Shown: positions 19,541 through 27,325 of the stretch, one piece after another
How positions within the stretch are numbered: the first letter of the stretch is position 1
Layout: every line of letters begins with the position of its first letter
Origin: DATHBD01 sp035296325
GTDB lineage: Bacteria > Actinomycetota > Actinomycetes > Mycobacteriales > Micromonosporaceae
Direction: 5' to 3'
Assembly: GCA_035296325.1 (NCBI GenBank)
Contig: DATHBD010000031.1
Coordinates: forward strand, 62,001 to 126,000
DNA length: 64,000 bases
The notes under the pieces: generated by a model
The model's database searches: none
What the model was told of the DNA's origin: nothing
Seen by the model: the letters and a program-made list of their open reading frames with translations, nothing else
Program-made: the position numbers and the translations under genes

Positions 19541-20143
19541 TCAGCTCTGGTTGAAAAACCCACCCTCAGCGATCCGGGCCTTGTCTTCAGCGGTGACCTG
19601 GACATTGGCTGGTGAGAGCAGGAACACACGGTTGGTGACCCGCTCCATCGTACCGCGCAGCCCGAACGCCAAACCGGCGGCGAAGTCGACCAAACGTTTC
19701 GCGTCCGACTCGTCCAACTCGGTGAGGTTCATGATCACTGGCACACCGTCGCGGAAGTGCTCTCCGATCGTACGTGCTTCGTTGTACGTCGTCGGATGCA
19801 TCGTGGTGATCTGGTAGCGCGGCTCGTCCTCGTCGACCGCGGCCGGCCGCTCCCGGACCTGCACCTGCGGCGCCAGCGCGAGGTTGTCCCGGGTCGGATA
19901 GCTGACCGTGGACTGGGACCGCGGCTGCTGCACCGTACGAAGTGGCGAGCGCTCCACCCGTTCCGGGCGGTCCAGCCGCTCAGCCCGGTCCGCCGTCCGG
20001 GCACGCGGAGCTACCGGCGCCTCGTCGACCTCGTCGTCGTCGCCGAACTCGTCGTTGTAGGCCCGGTACCCGCGATCGTCGTACCGGTCCTCGTCGTCCT
20101 CGACCAGCCCGAGCCAGACTCCCGCCTTGCGCAGCCCGCCCAT
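19541..20143 (-). CDS. sepF: Cell division protein SepF
   Basis: The 200-residue product starts MGGLRKAGVWLGLVEDDEDR, an amphipathic membrane-binding helix, followed by a disordered acidic/Arg-rich linker. The SepF fold covers about residues 110-195 (TTYNEARTIGEHFRDGVPVI, MNLTELDESDAKRLVDFAAG). SepF tethers FtsZ to the membrane and is the main Z-ring anchor in actinobacteria, which lack FtsA. ATG 20143 is chosen over GTG 20149 because GGAGGGG lies at the right distance. Confidence 0.97.
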   Translation of the reverse strand: MGGLRKAGVWLGLVEDDEDRYDDRGYRAYNDEFGDDDEVDEAPVAPRARTADRAERLDRPERVERSPLRTVQQPRSQSTVSYPTRDNLALAPQVQVRERPAAVDEDEPRYQITTMHPTTYNEARTIGEHFRDGVPVIMNLTELDESDAKRLVDFAAGLAFGLRGTMERVTNRVFLLSPANVQVTAEDKARIAEGGFFNQS

Positions 20144-20257
20144 GCGCACCCCTCCAATTCACTTCCGGCACGCCCCCCGCGACGTGCCGTACCACGTGCC
20201 TGGACACCGCCGGCCGGCGACAAAACCACAGTGGTGTAGTTCCGGTCCGTTCGCAGG

Positions 20258-21082
20258 TTAACCCAGTGATGGCCGTTTTCCGAGCAACGCGCTGCCGATG
20301 CGGACGTGTGTCGAACCGTGTCGCACCGCAGCCTCCAGATCCGCGCTCATCCCGGCGGACAACCAGGTGGCATCCGGGTACATCGCACGGGTTCGCGCGG
20401 CGATCGCCGCGAGCGCCGCGAAGGCCTCATCCGGTACGCCGCGCAACGGCGCGACCGCCATCAGCCCTCGCAGCCGTAACGCGCCGGACTCGGCGACCGT
20501 CGCGAGCACCCGGTCCAGCCGCCGGTCCGGCGGCACACTCCCGCCGATCTCCAGCGCGTCGGCGTCCACCGCGTCGGCGTCCACCGCGCCGGCGTCCACC
20601 GCGCCGGCGTCCACCGCGCCGCCGCGGCTGAGATCGGCGTCCAGGCTCACCTGCACGCACACGTCGAGTGGGTGCTCCCGGTGGCGATCCGCGGCCTCGC
20701 CGAGCGCGCGCGCCAACGGCACACTGTCGACCGAGTGCACTGCCCCGGCGTACCGGACGACCGATCGGCACTTGTTGCGCTGCAACTGGCCGATGAAGTG
20801 CCAGACCACGTCGTCCATGCCGGCCGCACCGCCGGCCACCGCTGCGGCTTTGCCGGCCGCCTCCTGGTCGCGGTTCTCCCCCACGGCTGCGACACCGAGG
20901 CGGACCAGCCGCATCACGTCCTCCGCGGGGTACGTCTTCGTCACCGCGATCAGCGTCACCTCAGAGCCGGCCCGGCCAGCGGCCACGCACGCCGCGTTGA
21001 TGCGCTGGCGCACCGCGGCGAGGTTGCGCGCCAGCTCATCGGTCCGCGGATCGGACCCGTCGCCCGGATGTCCCATCGTCAC
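20258..21082 (-). CDS. YggS family pyridoxal-phosphate homeostasis protein with in-frame 15-bp repeat array
   Basis: The 274-residue PLP-binding barrel includes the Schiff-base Lys in TLIAVTKTYPAEDV, the GENRDQEA segment, HFIGQLQRNK and the phosphate-binding C-terminal GMSADLEAAVRHGSTHVRIG. It balances free PLP and affects amino-acid metabolism. Between the strand ending VQVSLDADLSRG and the next helix there is an inserted GAVDA-type array of five 5-residue units. It follows ftsZ by only 16 bp; the usual pgeF gene between them is absent. The GTG at 21082 or the ATG 6 bp downstream could be the start. Confidence 0.93.
   Translation of the reverse strand: MTMGHPGDGSDPRTDELARNLAAVRQRINAACVAAGRAGSEVTLIAVTKTYPAEDVMRLVRLGVAAVGENRDQEAAGKAAAVAGGAAGMDDVVWHFIGQLQRNKCRSVVRYAGAVHSVDSVPLARALGEAADRHREHPLDVCVQVSLDADLSRGGAVDAGAVDAGAVDADAVDADALEIGGSVPPDRRLDRVLATVAESGALRLRGLMAVAPLRGVPDEAFAALAAIAARTRAMYPDATWLSAGMSADLEAAVRHGSTHVRIGSALLGKRPSLG
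20556..20630 (-). repeat. In-frame 15-bp minisatellite inside yggS (5 copies)
   Basis: Units GCG(T/C)CGGCGTCCACC start at 20556, 20571, 20586, 20601 and 20616. They are translated on the minus strand as GAVDA/DAVDA. Third-copy-onward units are identical, which implies recent amplification. Confidence 0.95.
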
Positions 21083-21098
21083 CGCACAGCGCGAAGGC

Positions 21099-22211
21099 TC
21101 ATGCGCCGTTCTTCAGGAAGTCGGGCACGTCGACGTCGTCGAAGAGCACGCGGCGCGGCGGCGGCGGGTTGGCTGCCGCGGTCGCCTGGCGGACCGGCTC
21201 CGGCTGCTTGATCGGTGGCGTGTGCACCGACCGGCGTGCCGGTTCAGCAGACCGGTACGACGGCGTACCCCCGTCGAAGCCGGCGGCGATCACGGTGACC
21301 CGCACCTCGTCGCCGAGCGCGTCATCGATCACGGCGCCGAAGATGATGTTGGCGTCGGGGTGCGCCGCATCCGTGACCAGCTGCGCGGCGTCGTTGATCT
21401 CGAAGAGACCGAGGTCTGAACCGCCAGCGATGGACAGCAGCACGCCCCGCGCGCCGTCCATGCTCTGCTCCAGCAACGGGCTCGAGATCGCGGACTCGGC
21501 CGCATCCACCGCACGGTTGTCGCCGCGGGCGCTGCCGATGCCCATGAGCGCGCTGCCGGCACCGCTCATGACGCTCTTCACGTCGGCGAAGTCGAGGTTG
21601 ATCAGGCCCGGCGTGGTGATCAGGTCGGTGATGCCCTGGACACCGGAGAGCAGGACCTGGTCGGCCTGACGGAACGCGTCCATCATGCTGATCCCGCGGT
21701 CACCCAGGGCGAGCAGCCGGTCGTTGGGAATGACGATCAGCGTGTCGCACTGGTTGCGGAGCTCGTCGATGCCGCTCTCCGCCTGGACCTGCCGCCGCTT
21801 GCCCTCGAACGAGAACGGGCGGGTGACGACGCCGATCGTGAGCGCACCGAGCTTGCGGGAGATGTTCGCGACGACCGGGGCGCCACCGGTCCCCGTCCCG
21901 CCGCCCTCACCACAGGTGACGAAGACCATGTCGGCGCCCTTGAGCACCTCCTCGATCTCGTCCCGGTGGTCCTCGGCGGCGTTCTTGCCGACGTCCGGGT
22001 TGGCACCCGCACCGAGCCCGCGGGTGAGTTCGCGGCCGACGTCGAGTTTGACGTCCGCGTCGCTCATCAGCAGGGCCTGCGCGTCGGTGTTGATGGCGAT
22101 GAACTCGACGCCCTTGAGGCCTACCTCGATCATGCGGTTGACGGCGTTGACCCCACCGCCACCGATGCCGACGACCTTGATGACCGCGAGATAGTTGTGC
22201 GGATGCGTCAT
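21099..22211 (-). CDS. ftsZ: Cell division GTPase FtsZ
   Basis: The 370-residue tubulin homologue starts MTHPHNYLAVIKVVGIGGGG. The GTP-binding loop is CGEGGGTGTGGAPVVA and the T7 synergy loop is NLDFADVKSVMSG. A linker with RSVHTPPIKQPEPVRQ leads to the C-terminal peptide VDVPDFLKNG that contacts SepF and FtsW. ATG 22211 has AAGGAG about 10 nt upstream. It is preceded by a 300-bp region with its own promoter-like elements, so it is probably transcribed both from ftsQ and independently. Confidence 0.99.
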   Translation of the reverse strand: MTHPHNYLAVIKVVGIGGGGVNAVNRMIEVGLKGVEFIAINTDAQALLMSDADVKLDVGRELTRGLGAGANPDVGKNAAEDHRDEIEEVLKGADMVFVTCGEGGGTGTGGAPVVANISRKLGALTIGVVTRPFSFEGKRRQVQAESGIDELRNQCDTLIVIPNDRLLALGDRGISMMDAFRQADQVLLSGVQGITDLITTPGLINLDFADVKSVMSGAGSALMGIGSARGDNRAVDAAESAISSPLLEQSMDGARGVLLSIAGGSDLGLFEINDAAQLVTDAAHPDANIIFGAVIDDALGDEVRVTVIAAGFDGGTPSYRSAEPARRSVHTPPIKQPEPVRQATAAANPPPPRRVLFDDVDVPDFLKNGA

Positions 22212-22304
22212 CGGACTGTCACTCCTTCGAGGCGAGCGGGCGTCGGGCGACCCGGTCCGGCGCGTCATGGCCGTCCCGGACCGGCGGCGCCCGCTTCGTG
22301 CAGA

Positions 22305-22368
22305 CGTTGCGGTGCGGATGTTGCGGTGCGGTGTTGTGGTGCGGCGTTGCGGTGCGGTGTTCCGAGAT
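22305..22368 (-). repeat. Degenerate TTGCGGTGCGG repeats in the ftsZ leader
   Basis: GTTGCGGTGCGG-type units recur at about 22309, 22321, 22345 and 22350 with variants (TTGTGGTGCGG). They lie between the promoter-like region and the ftsZ start. No protein-coding explanation was found. The rest of the 300-bp ftsQ-ftsZ gap holds no gene. Confidence 0.6.
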
Positions 22369-22390
22369 CGGCGAGGGTAAAACTCTCACC

Positions 22391-22419
22391 CTCTACTAGA
22401 GGCTTACAGTTATGTCAAC
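22391..22419 (-). promoter_or_regulatory. ftsZ promoter region with TTGACA and a 13-bp palindrome
   Basis: On the minus strand TTGACA (22419-22414) is followed by ATAACTGTAAGC and the palindrome CCTCTAGTAGAGG (22403-22391). The best -10 at 17-bp spacing is TAGAGG, inside the palindrome, and lacks the final T. This AT-richer patch stands out in its GC-rich surroundings. A palindrome covering the -10 suggests an operator. The leader would be about 180 nt. Confidence 0.5.
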
Positions 22420-22513
22420 CTCGTCTTATTGGCAAGGTAGGCGGCTCCCGCAGGTGATCCAAGGACCGTTCCCGGCGTGTCGCTCGGCCGCTTCTTTCCC
22501 GGATTCGCGCCGG

Positions 22514-23305
22514 TCACCGCACGGTGACGAACCGGGGAGCACTCACATCGATCACCGTGCCCTGTCCGGCCAGCAGGGAGAGCGCCACGGTGGCCTTCTC
22601 CTCGTTCTCGCTGGCGTCCCCCCAGATCACCGTCCGCCCACCGTGAAGCTCCAGCCGGATCCGCGTCGGAGCCTCAGCGACCAGCTCGGCCAGCGGCGAA
22701 CGCAGCCCGTCGGGCAAACCGGTCAGCACGGTGAGAGCGGCTCGCGTGGTCGGGTCGTCCGGCCCGGGACGGTCCAGTCGCACCACCGGCAACCCGGACG
22801 GCTGGTTGCCGAGCTGCCCGGGCGTCGGCCCGGCGAACGGGAGGAACGCGACGCCGGCCCGGTCCACGCCGACCAGCCCGGCCCGGGTCGGCACCACGGC
22901 GACGGCGGTACGCTCCACCACCTGGATCACCAGCGCGCCCGGCCAGTCCCGGCGAACCCGAGCCTGGGCGACCGCGGGCACCTGCTCCACCCGGCGGGCG
23001 GCGCTGGCCAGATCGACTCGGATCAGCGGCGTACCGACCCGGATCGCGGCGGCCTCCCGAACCGCGTCCGGGGTGGTCACCGCCGTGCCGGTCACCGTCA
23101 CGCGGGACACCGCGAAGACGTTCGTGAAGTACAACAAACCGAGCGACACGCCGGCGAACGTCACCACGCCGGCCGCGAACAGCCACGGCATCGCTGCGCG
23201 CAGGCGCCGACGCCGGGCCCGCTTCGCGAACCGGGACACCGACGCGGGCACCGGCACCGGCCTAGCCCGGACGAGGCGCCACGAGCCGCGCGGGCCAGCG
23301 GTCAT
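22514..23305 (-). CDS. ftsQ: Cell division protein FtsQ
   Basis: The 263-residue bitopic protein has a basic cytosolic tail of about 38 residues, one transmembrane helix (MPWLFAAGVVTFAGVSLGLL), a POTRA domain beginning VFAVSRVTVTGTAVTTPD and a beta domain with TRIRLELHGGRTVIWGD. It bridges FtsL/FtsB-type proteins to the divisome in the periplasmic-equivalent space. The ATG overlaps the murC stop as ATGA. Confidence 0.95.
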   Translation of the reverse strand: MTAGPRGSWRLVRARPVPVPASVSRFAKRARRRRLRAAMPWLFAAGVVTFAGVSLGLLYFTNVFAVSRVTVTGTAVTTPDAVREAAAIRVGTPLIRVDLASAARRVEQVPAVAQARVRRDWPGALVIQVVERTAVAVVPTRAGLVGVDRAGVAFLPFAGPTPGQLGNQPSGLPVVRLDRPGPDDPTTRAALTVLTGLPDGLRSPLAELVAEAPTRIRLELHGGRTVIWGDASENEEKATVALSLLAGQGTVIDVSAPRFVTVR

Positions 23306-24744
23306 CCGAGGGCGTGTCGCGCGGGGTACTTCTCGTCGGCAGCGTTGCCGAGCGCGGCGAGCAGCACGTCGCCCATCAGCGAGATCGGCGGCGCGCCCAT
23401 CGTCACCACGACGTCGCCGTCGCGCGACCGCCCGACCACCTCTGCCGGCACGTCGTCCCACGACGGCACGAAGGCCTTGCGGTCGGCCGGCAGATCGATC
23501 GCATCGGTCAGCGCCACGCCACCCTCGCCGGGCTCGCGCACCTCACCCGGGCCGAACACCTCGAGCACGATGGCCTCGTCGGCGATGGCGAGCGCGGCGG
23601 CCATCTCCGCCAGCAGATCGCGGGTGCGGTACACGCGGTAGGGCTGGAACACCACGATCAGCCGGCCCGCACCGGCGACCTCGCGCAGCGTGTGCAGGGC
23701 CGCCGTCATCGACGTCGGGTGGTACGCGTACTCGTCGTACACCCGTACGCCGGCCTGGGTGCCCTTGAGCTCGAACCGGCGACGCACCCCCGGGAACGCG
23801 CCCAGCGCCTCGATGACCTGGGCGATCCCCACACCGAGGCGGAGCGCGGTGAGCACCGCGGCCGCCGAGTTGAGCGCGAGGTGGCGCCCAGGGACGGGCA
23901 GGGTGATCTCGCCGAGCGGGCGGCCCTGGTCGGTCGCGAGGTAGTGCACCCCCCGGGCCGACGACACCATCTCGCTCAGCCGGAGGTCGGCGTCCGCGGC
24001 CTCGCCGTAGGTCAGCACCCTGACGCCGGCGGCCCGGGCGCGCGGAATCATCCGCCGGGTGCCCGGGTCATCCGCGCACGCCACCACGAAACCGTCCGGG
24101 TCGACCAGCCCGCAGAACTCCACGAACGCGTCCTCGAGCCCGGCCAGGTCGCCGTAGTTGTTCAGGTGGTCGGCGTCGATGTTGGTCACGATGGCGATGT
24201 GCGGGCGGTACAGCAGGAACGACCGGTCGCTCTCGTCGGCCTCGGCCACGAAGAGCGCGCCGCTGCCGTGGTGGGCGTTGGAGCCGACCTCGGAGATCTC
24301 GCCGCCGATCACGAACGACGGGTCCAGGCCGGCGTGCTGCAGAATCTGGGTCAGCATCGACGTGGTGGTGGTCTTGCCGTGGGTCCCGGCCACCGCGACC
24401 GCCCGCCGGCCGGTCATCGCCGCCGCCAGCGCCTCGGAACGGTGCAGCACCCGCAGGCCGCGGCTGCGCGCCTCGACCAACTCGACATGCTGGGCCGGAA
24501 TCGCGGTGGAGTAGATGACCGTGTCGACGCCATCGAGGTTGGACGCCTGGTGGCTGCGGTGGATCGTGCCGCCGAGCGCCTGCAGGGCGGCCAGCGCCGG
24601 CCACTCCCGCAGTTCACTGCCGGAGACGGTGATGCCCCGGGTCAGCAGCAGTCGGGCCACGCCGCTCATGCCGACGCCACCGATGCCGATGAGGTGCACC
24701 CGCCCGAGATCCTCGGCGGTCAGCCCCTCCACGGTCGTACTCAT
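23302..24744 (-). CDS. murC: UDP-N-acetylmuramate--L-alanine ligase MurC
   Basis: The 480-residue product starts MSTTVEGLTAEDLGRVHLIG. The nucleotide-binding loop is GIGGVGMSGVA, the ATP P-loop AVAGTHGKTTTTSML, and the motifs EADESDRSFLL and YDEYAYHPTSMTA follow. It adds L-Ala to UDP-MurNAc in the cytoplasm. It overlaps murG upstream and ftsQ downstream by 4 bp each (ATGA). The longer open frame upstream is a shadow through murG. Confidence 0.98.
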   Translation of the reverse strand: MSTTVEGLTAEDLGRVHLIGIGGVGMSGVARLLLTRGITVSGSELREWPALAALQALGGTIHRSHQASNLDGVDTVIYSTAIPAQHVELVEARSRGLRVLHRSEALAAAMTGRRAVAVAGTHGKTTTTSMLTQILQHAGLDPSFVIGGEISEVGSNAHHGSGALFVAEADESDRSFLLYRPHIAIVTNIDADHLNNYGDLAGLEDAFVEFCGLVDPDGFVVACADDPGTRRMIPRARAAGVRVLTYGEAADADLRLSEMVSSARGVHYLATDQGRPLGEITLPVPGRHLALNSAAAVLTALRLGVGIAQVIEALGAFPGVRRRFELKGTQAGVRVYDEYAYHPTSMTAALHTLREVAGAGRLIVVFQPYRVYRTRDLLAEMAAALAIADEAIVLEVFGPGEVREPGEGGVALTDAIDLPADRKAFVPSWDDVPAEVVGRSRDGDVVVTMGAPPISLMGDVLLAALGNAADEKYPARHALG

Positions 24745-25847
24745 GATGTCTCCACCACCTCCAGCAGGAACGCTCGCAGCGACTCGTCGCCGTCCCGGCG
24801 ACCGTACCGCGCCGCCGCGGCGCTCATCGCGGCGAGGCGGGTCGGGTCCAGGACCAGCGGCACCAGGGTGGACTCGATCCAGGCCGGAGTCACGTCGCCG
24901 TCCTCGACCAGCAGGCCGCCACCGGCGTCGACGACCGGTCGGGCATTGCGACGCTGCTCCCCGTTGCCCCAGGGCAGCGGCACGTAGACCGCCGGCATCC
25001 CGACCGCGGCCGTCTCGGCGCAGGTCATCGCCCCACCGCGGCACAGGGCGAGATCGCCGGCGGCGTAGCCGAGTTCCATGTCGGCGAGGAACTTCAGGGT
25101 CACGTACGGCGAGGCGAGGTCCGACGGGATCTCCACCGCGTCGTTGCGCGCGCCGATGATGTGCAGCACCTGCACCCCGGCCGCGGTGACCGCCTTGGCC
25201 GCGGCGGCCATCGCGAGGTTGATCGAGCGGGCACCCTGCGAGGCGCCGAAGACGAAGAGGGTCGGGCGGTCCGGGTCCAGGCCGAGCCGGGTACGGGCCT
25301 CCGCCCGGCGGGCCGCCCGGTCCAGTGTGGCGATCTCCCGCCGCAGCGGCACCCCCACCACCCGGCCGTGCCGCAGCGACGGCAGGGTGGCCTGGTGCGG
25401 GAAGCCCAGCGCGAGGTGGCGGGTCAGCCGCATGCCGAGGCGGTTGGCCACGCCGGGCGGCACGTCCTTGTCGTGGATCACGAGGGGGGTACGCCGTCGG
25501 CGCGCCGCCAGGTATGCCGGCACCGCCACGTACCCGCCGAAGCCCACCACCGCCTGCGCTCCGACCTCGTCGAGCACCGCGCCGGTGACCTGCGCCGCCC
25601 GCCACATCCGGTCGGGGGTGCGGAGCAGGTTGAGGTTGACCGCCCGGGGCAGCTGGTACGCCGGCACGTGACGCAGGTCGTAGCCGCGCTCCGGGATGAT
25701 CTCCGATTCCAGGCCCCGGGGGGTCCCGATGCAGGTGATCCGCAGGTCAGCATCGTGCCGGCGGAGGCAGTCAGCGAAGGCGAGCAGCGGGTAGATGTGC
25801 CCACCGGTGCCGCCACCGGCCAGTACCACCGAGCGCAGCCCGGACAT
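24741..25847 (-). CDS. murG: Undecaprenyl-PP-MurNAc-pentapeptide GlcNAc transferase MurG
   Basis: The 368-residue GT28 glycosyltransferase starts MSGLRSVVLAGGGTGGHIYP, the G-loop. Further motifs are VVGFGGYVAVPAYLA, FVFGASQGARSINLAM, and the UDP-GlcNAc site CRGGAMTCAETAAVGMPAVY with PLPWGNGEQRRNA. It converts lipid I to lipid II at the inner face of the membrane. The start overlaps the ftsW stop by 1 bp (TGATG). Confidence 0.98.
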   Translation of the reverse strand: MSGLRSVVLAGGGTGGHIYPLLAFADCLRRHDADLRITCIGTPRGLESEIIPERGYDLRHVPAYQLPRAVNLNLLRTPDRMWRAAQVTGAVLDEVGAQAVVGFGGYVAVPAYLAARRRRTPLVIHDKDVPPGVANRLGMRLTRHLALGFPHQATLPSLRHGRVVGVPLRREIATLDRAARRAEARTRLGLDPDRPTLFVFGASQGARSINLAMAAAAKAVTAAGVQVLHIIGARNDAVEIPSDLASPYVTLKFLADMELGYAAGDLALCRGGAMTCAETAAVGMPAVYVPLPWGNGEQRRNARPVVDAGGGLLVEDGDVTPAWIESTLVPLVLDPTRLAAMSAAAARYGRRDGDESLRAFLLEVVETS

Positions 25848-27325
25848 CAGCCGCTCCTTCCACCCGCCGGATCGAATTCGTCCCGCCGACCGTCCCGCCG
25901 GTCGTCGCGGGGCAGCGGTGGCAACGGCGCCCACAGTAGCGTCACCCACCGGCCCGGTGGACGGGCGTGCAGGGCCCGGGACGCATCCGGCTCCGCGCGG
26001 GCGAACGAGGTGAGGATGCCGGCCGCGGCGAGTGCCACGACCAGCGCGCTGCCTCCGTCGGAGATGAACGGCAGCGGCAGGCCGGTGATCGGCAGCAGCC
26101 CAACCACGCCACCGATGTTGATGGTGGCCTGACCCACGAACCACGTGGTGATCCCGGCCGCGACCAGCCGCCGGTACGGGTCCGCGACCCGCCGCGCGAT
26201 CCGCAGCCCGGTGTAGGCCAGCACCGCGAACAGCGCCAGCACCACCAGACACCCGATCACGCCGAGTTCCTCGGCGATCACCGCGAAGATGAAGTCGTTG
26301 TGCCCGTTGGGCAGCCAGCCCCACTTCATCCGGCCCTCACCGAGGCCGACGCCGAACCAGCCGCCGTTGGCGATCGCGTACAGCCCGTGGAAGTACTGGT
26401 ACGCCTCGCTTGTGCGGCTGGCCTGGGAGGGGTCGACGAACACGGTGAGCCGATCGATCCGGTAGCTGGCCCACGGCAACATGATCAGCGCGAGGATCCC
26501 GGCGACCCCGACGACGAACATCAGGGCGAAGACCCAGATCCGCACGCCGGCCGCCCACAGCATGCCGACCAGGAGCACCAGCAGGCAGATCATCGAGCCG
26601 AGGTCGTTGTACCCGACCAGGACAAACAGCGTCAGGGCCACCGGGAACAACGGGGTGGCGAGGTCGCGCCACCGGGCCACCAGCGGCCCCTTGCGGACCA
26701 GCAGGTCGGCGCCCCACAGCACCAGGGCGACCTTGGCGATCTCCGCCGGCTGGATCTGGGTCGGACCGATGTGCACCCAGAGGTCCTTCACCCAGACCGG
26801 GCCGAGATGGATCGGTTTGGGCTTGGTCCCCGGCGCGGCCCGCATCGAGGCGAGGAGGTCCAGCACATCGACGAAGACCATGAGGCAGAGCGCCAGCACG
26901 ATCAGCACGCCGGCGACGGCGCGGTATGTCCGGACGGGCAGCCGCTGGCAGATCCAGAACGCGACCAGCCCCACCGCCGCGGAAAGCACCTGGCGTAGGA
27001 CCGAGGCGAAGGCGTTGCCGCCCCGGGCGATCTCCTCGACGCTTGTCGCGGAGAAGACCATCACCAGCCCGATCACCAGCAGCAGGCCGACGCTGGCGAG
27101 CAGCAGATAGTACGAGGCGAGCGGACGCGCGAGCACTCCACGCAGCGTGGCGATCGGGCCGGTCAGCGGGCGACCGCCCTCGTCAGCAAGCTCGTGTCCG
27201 CGCTCCGCGTCACGCGGGCGGGCCGCGTCCCCGCCCCGATCGTCGCGAAGGCGGGCGGCGTCGCCGGCCCGATCGTCGCGTTTGCGCGCGGATGGCGCGT
27301 GCCGGGTGGTGCCGCCGGCGGTCAC
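25847..27325 (-). CDS. ftsW: SEDS peptidoglycan polymerase FtsW
   Basis: The 492-residue product has about 55 cytosolic N-terminal residues with a duplicated RDDRAGDAARL/RDDRGGDAARP motif, then ten transmembrane helices. SEDS signatures include FSATSVEEIARGGNAF, GYNDLGSM, NGHNDFIFAVIAEELG and the C-terminal GLPLPFISDGGSALV. It polymerises septal glycan together with FtsI. The GTG start overlaps the murD stop as GTGA. Confidence 0.97.
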   Translation of the reverse strand: MTAGGTTRHAPSARKRDDRAGDAARLRDDRGGDAARPRDAERGHELADEGGRPLTGPIATLRGVLARPLASYYLLLASVGLLLVIGLVMVFSATSVEEIARGGNAFASVLRQVLSAAVGLVAFWICQRLPVRTYRAVAGVLIVLALCLMVFVDVLDLLASMRAAPGTKPKPIHLGPVWVKDLWVHIGPTQIQPAEIAKVALVLWGADLLVRKGPLVARWRDLATPLFPVALTLFVLVGYNDLGSMICLLVLLVGMLWAAGVRIWVFALMFVVGVAGILALIMLPWASYRIDRLTVFVDPSQASRTSEAYQYFHGLYAIANGGWFGVGLGEGRMKWGWLPNGHNDFIFAVIAEELGVIGCLVVLALFAVLAYTGLRIARRVADPYRRLVAAGITTWFVGQATINIGGVVGLLPITGLPLPFISDGGSALVVALAAAGILTSFARAEPDASRALHARPPGRWVTLLWAPLPPLPRDDRRDGRRDEFDPAGGRSG

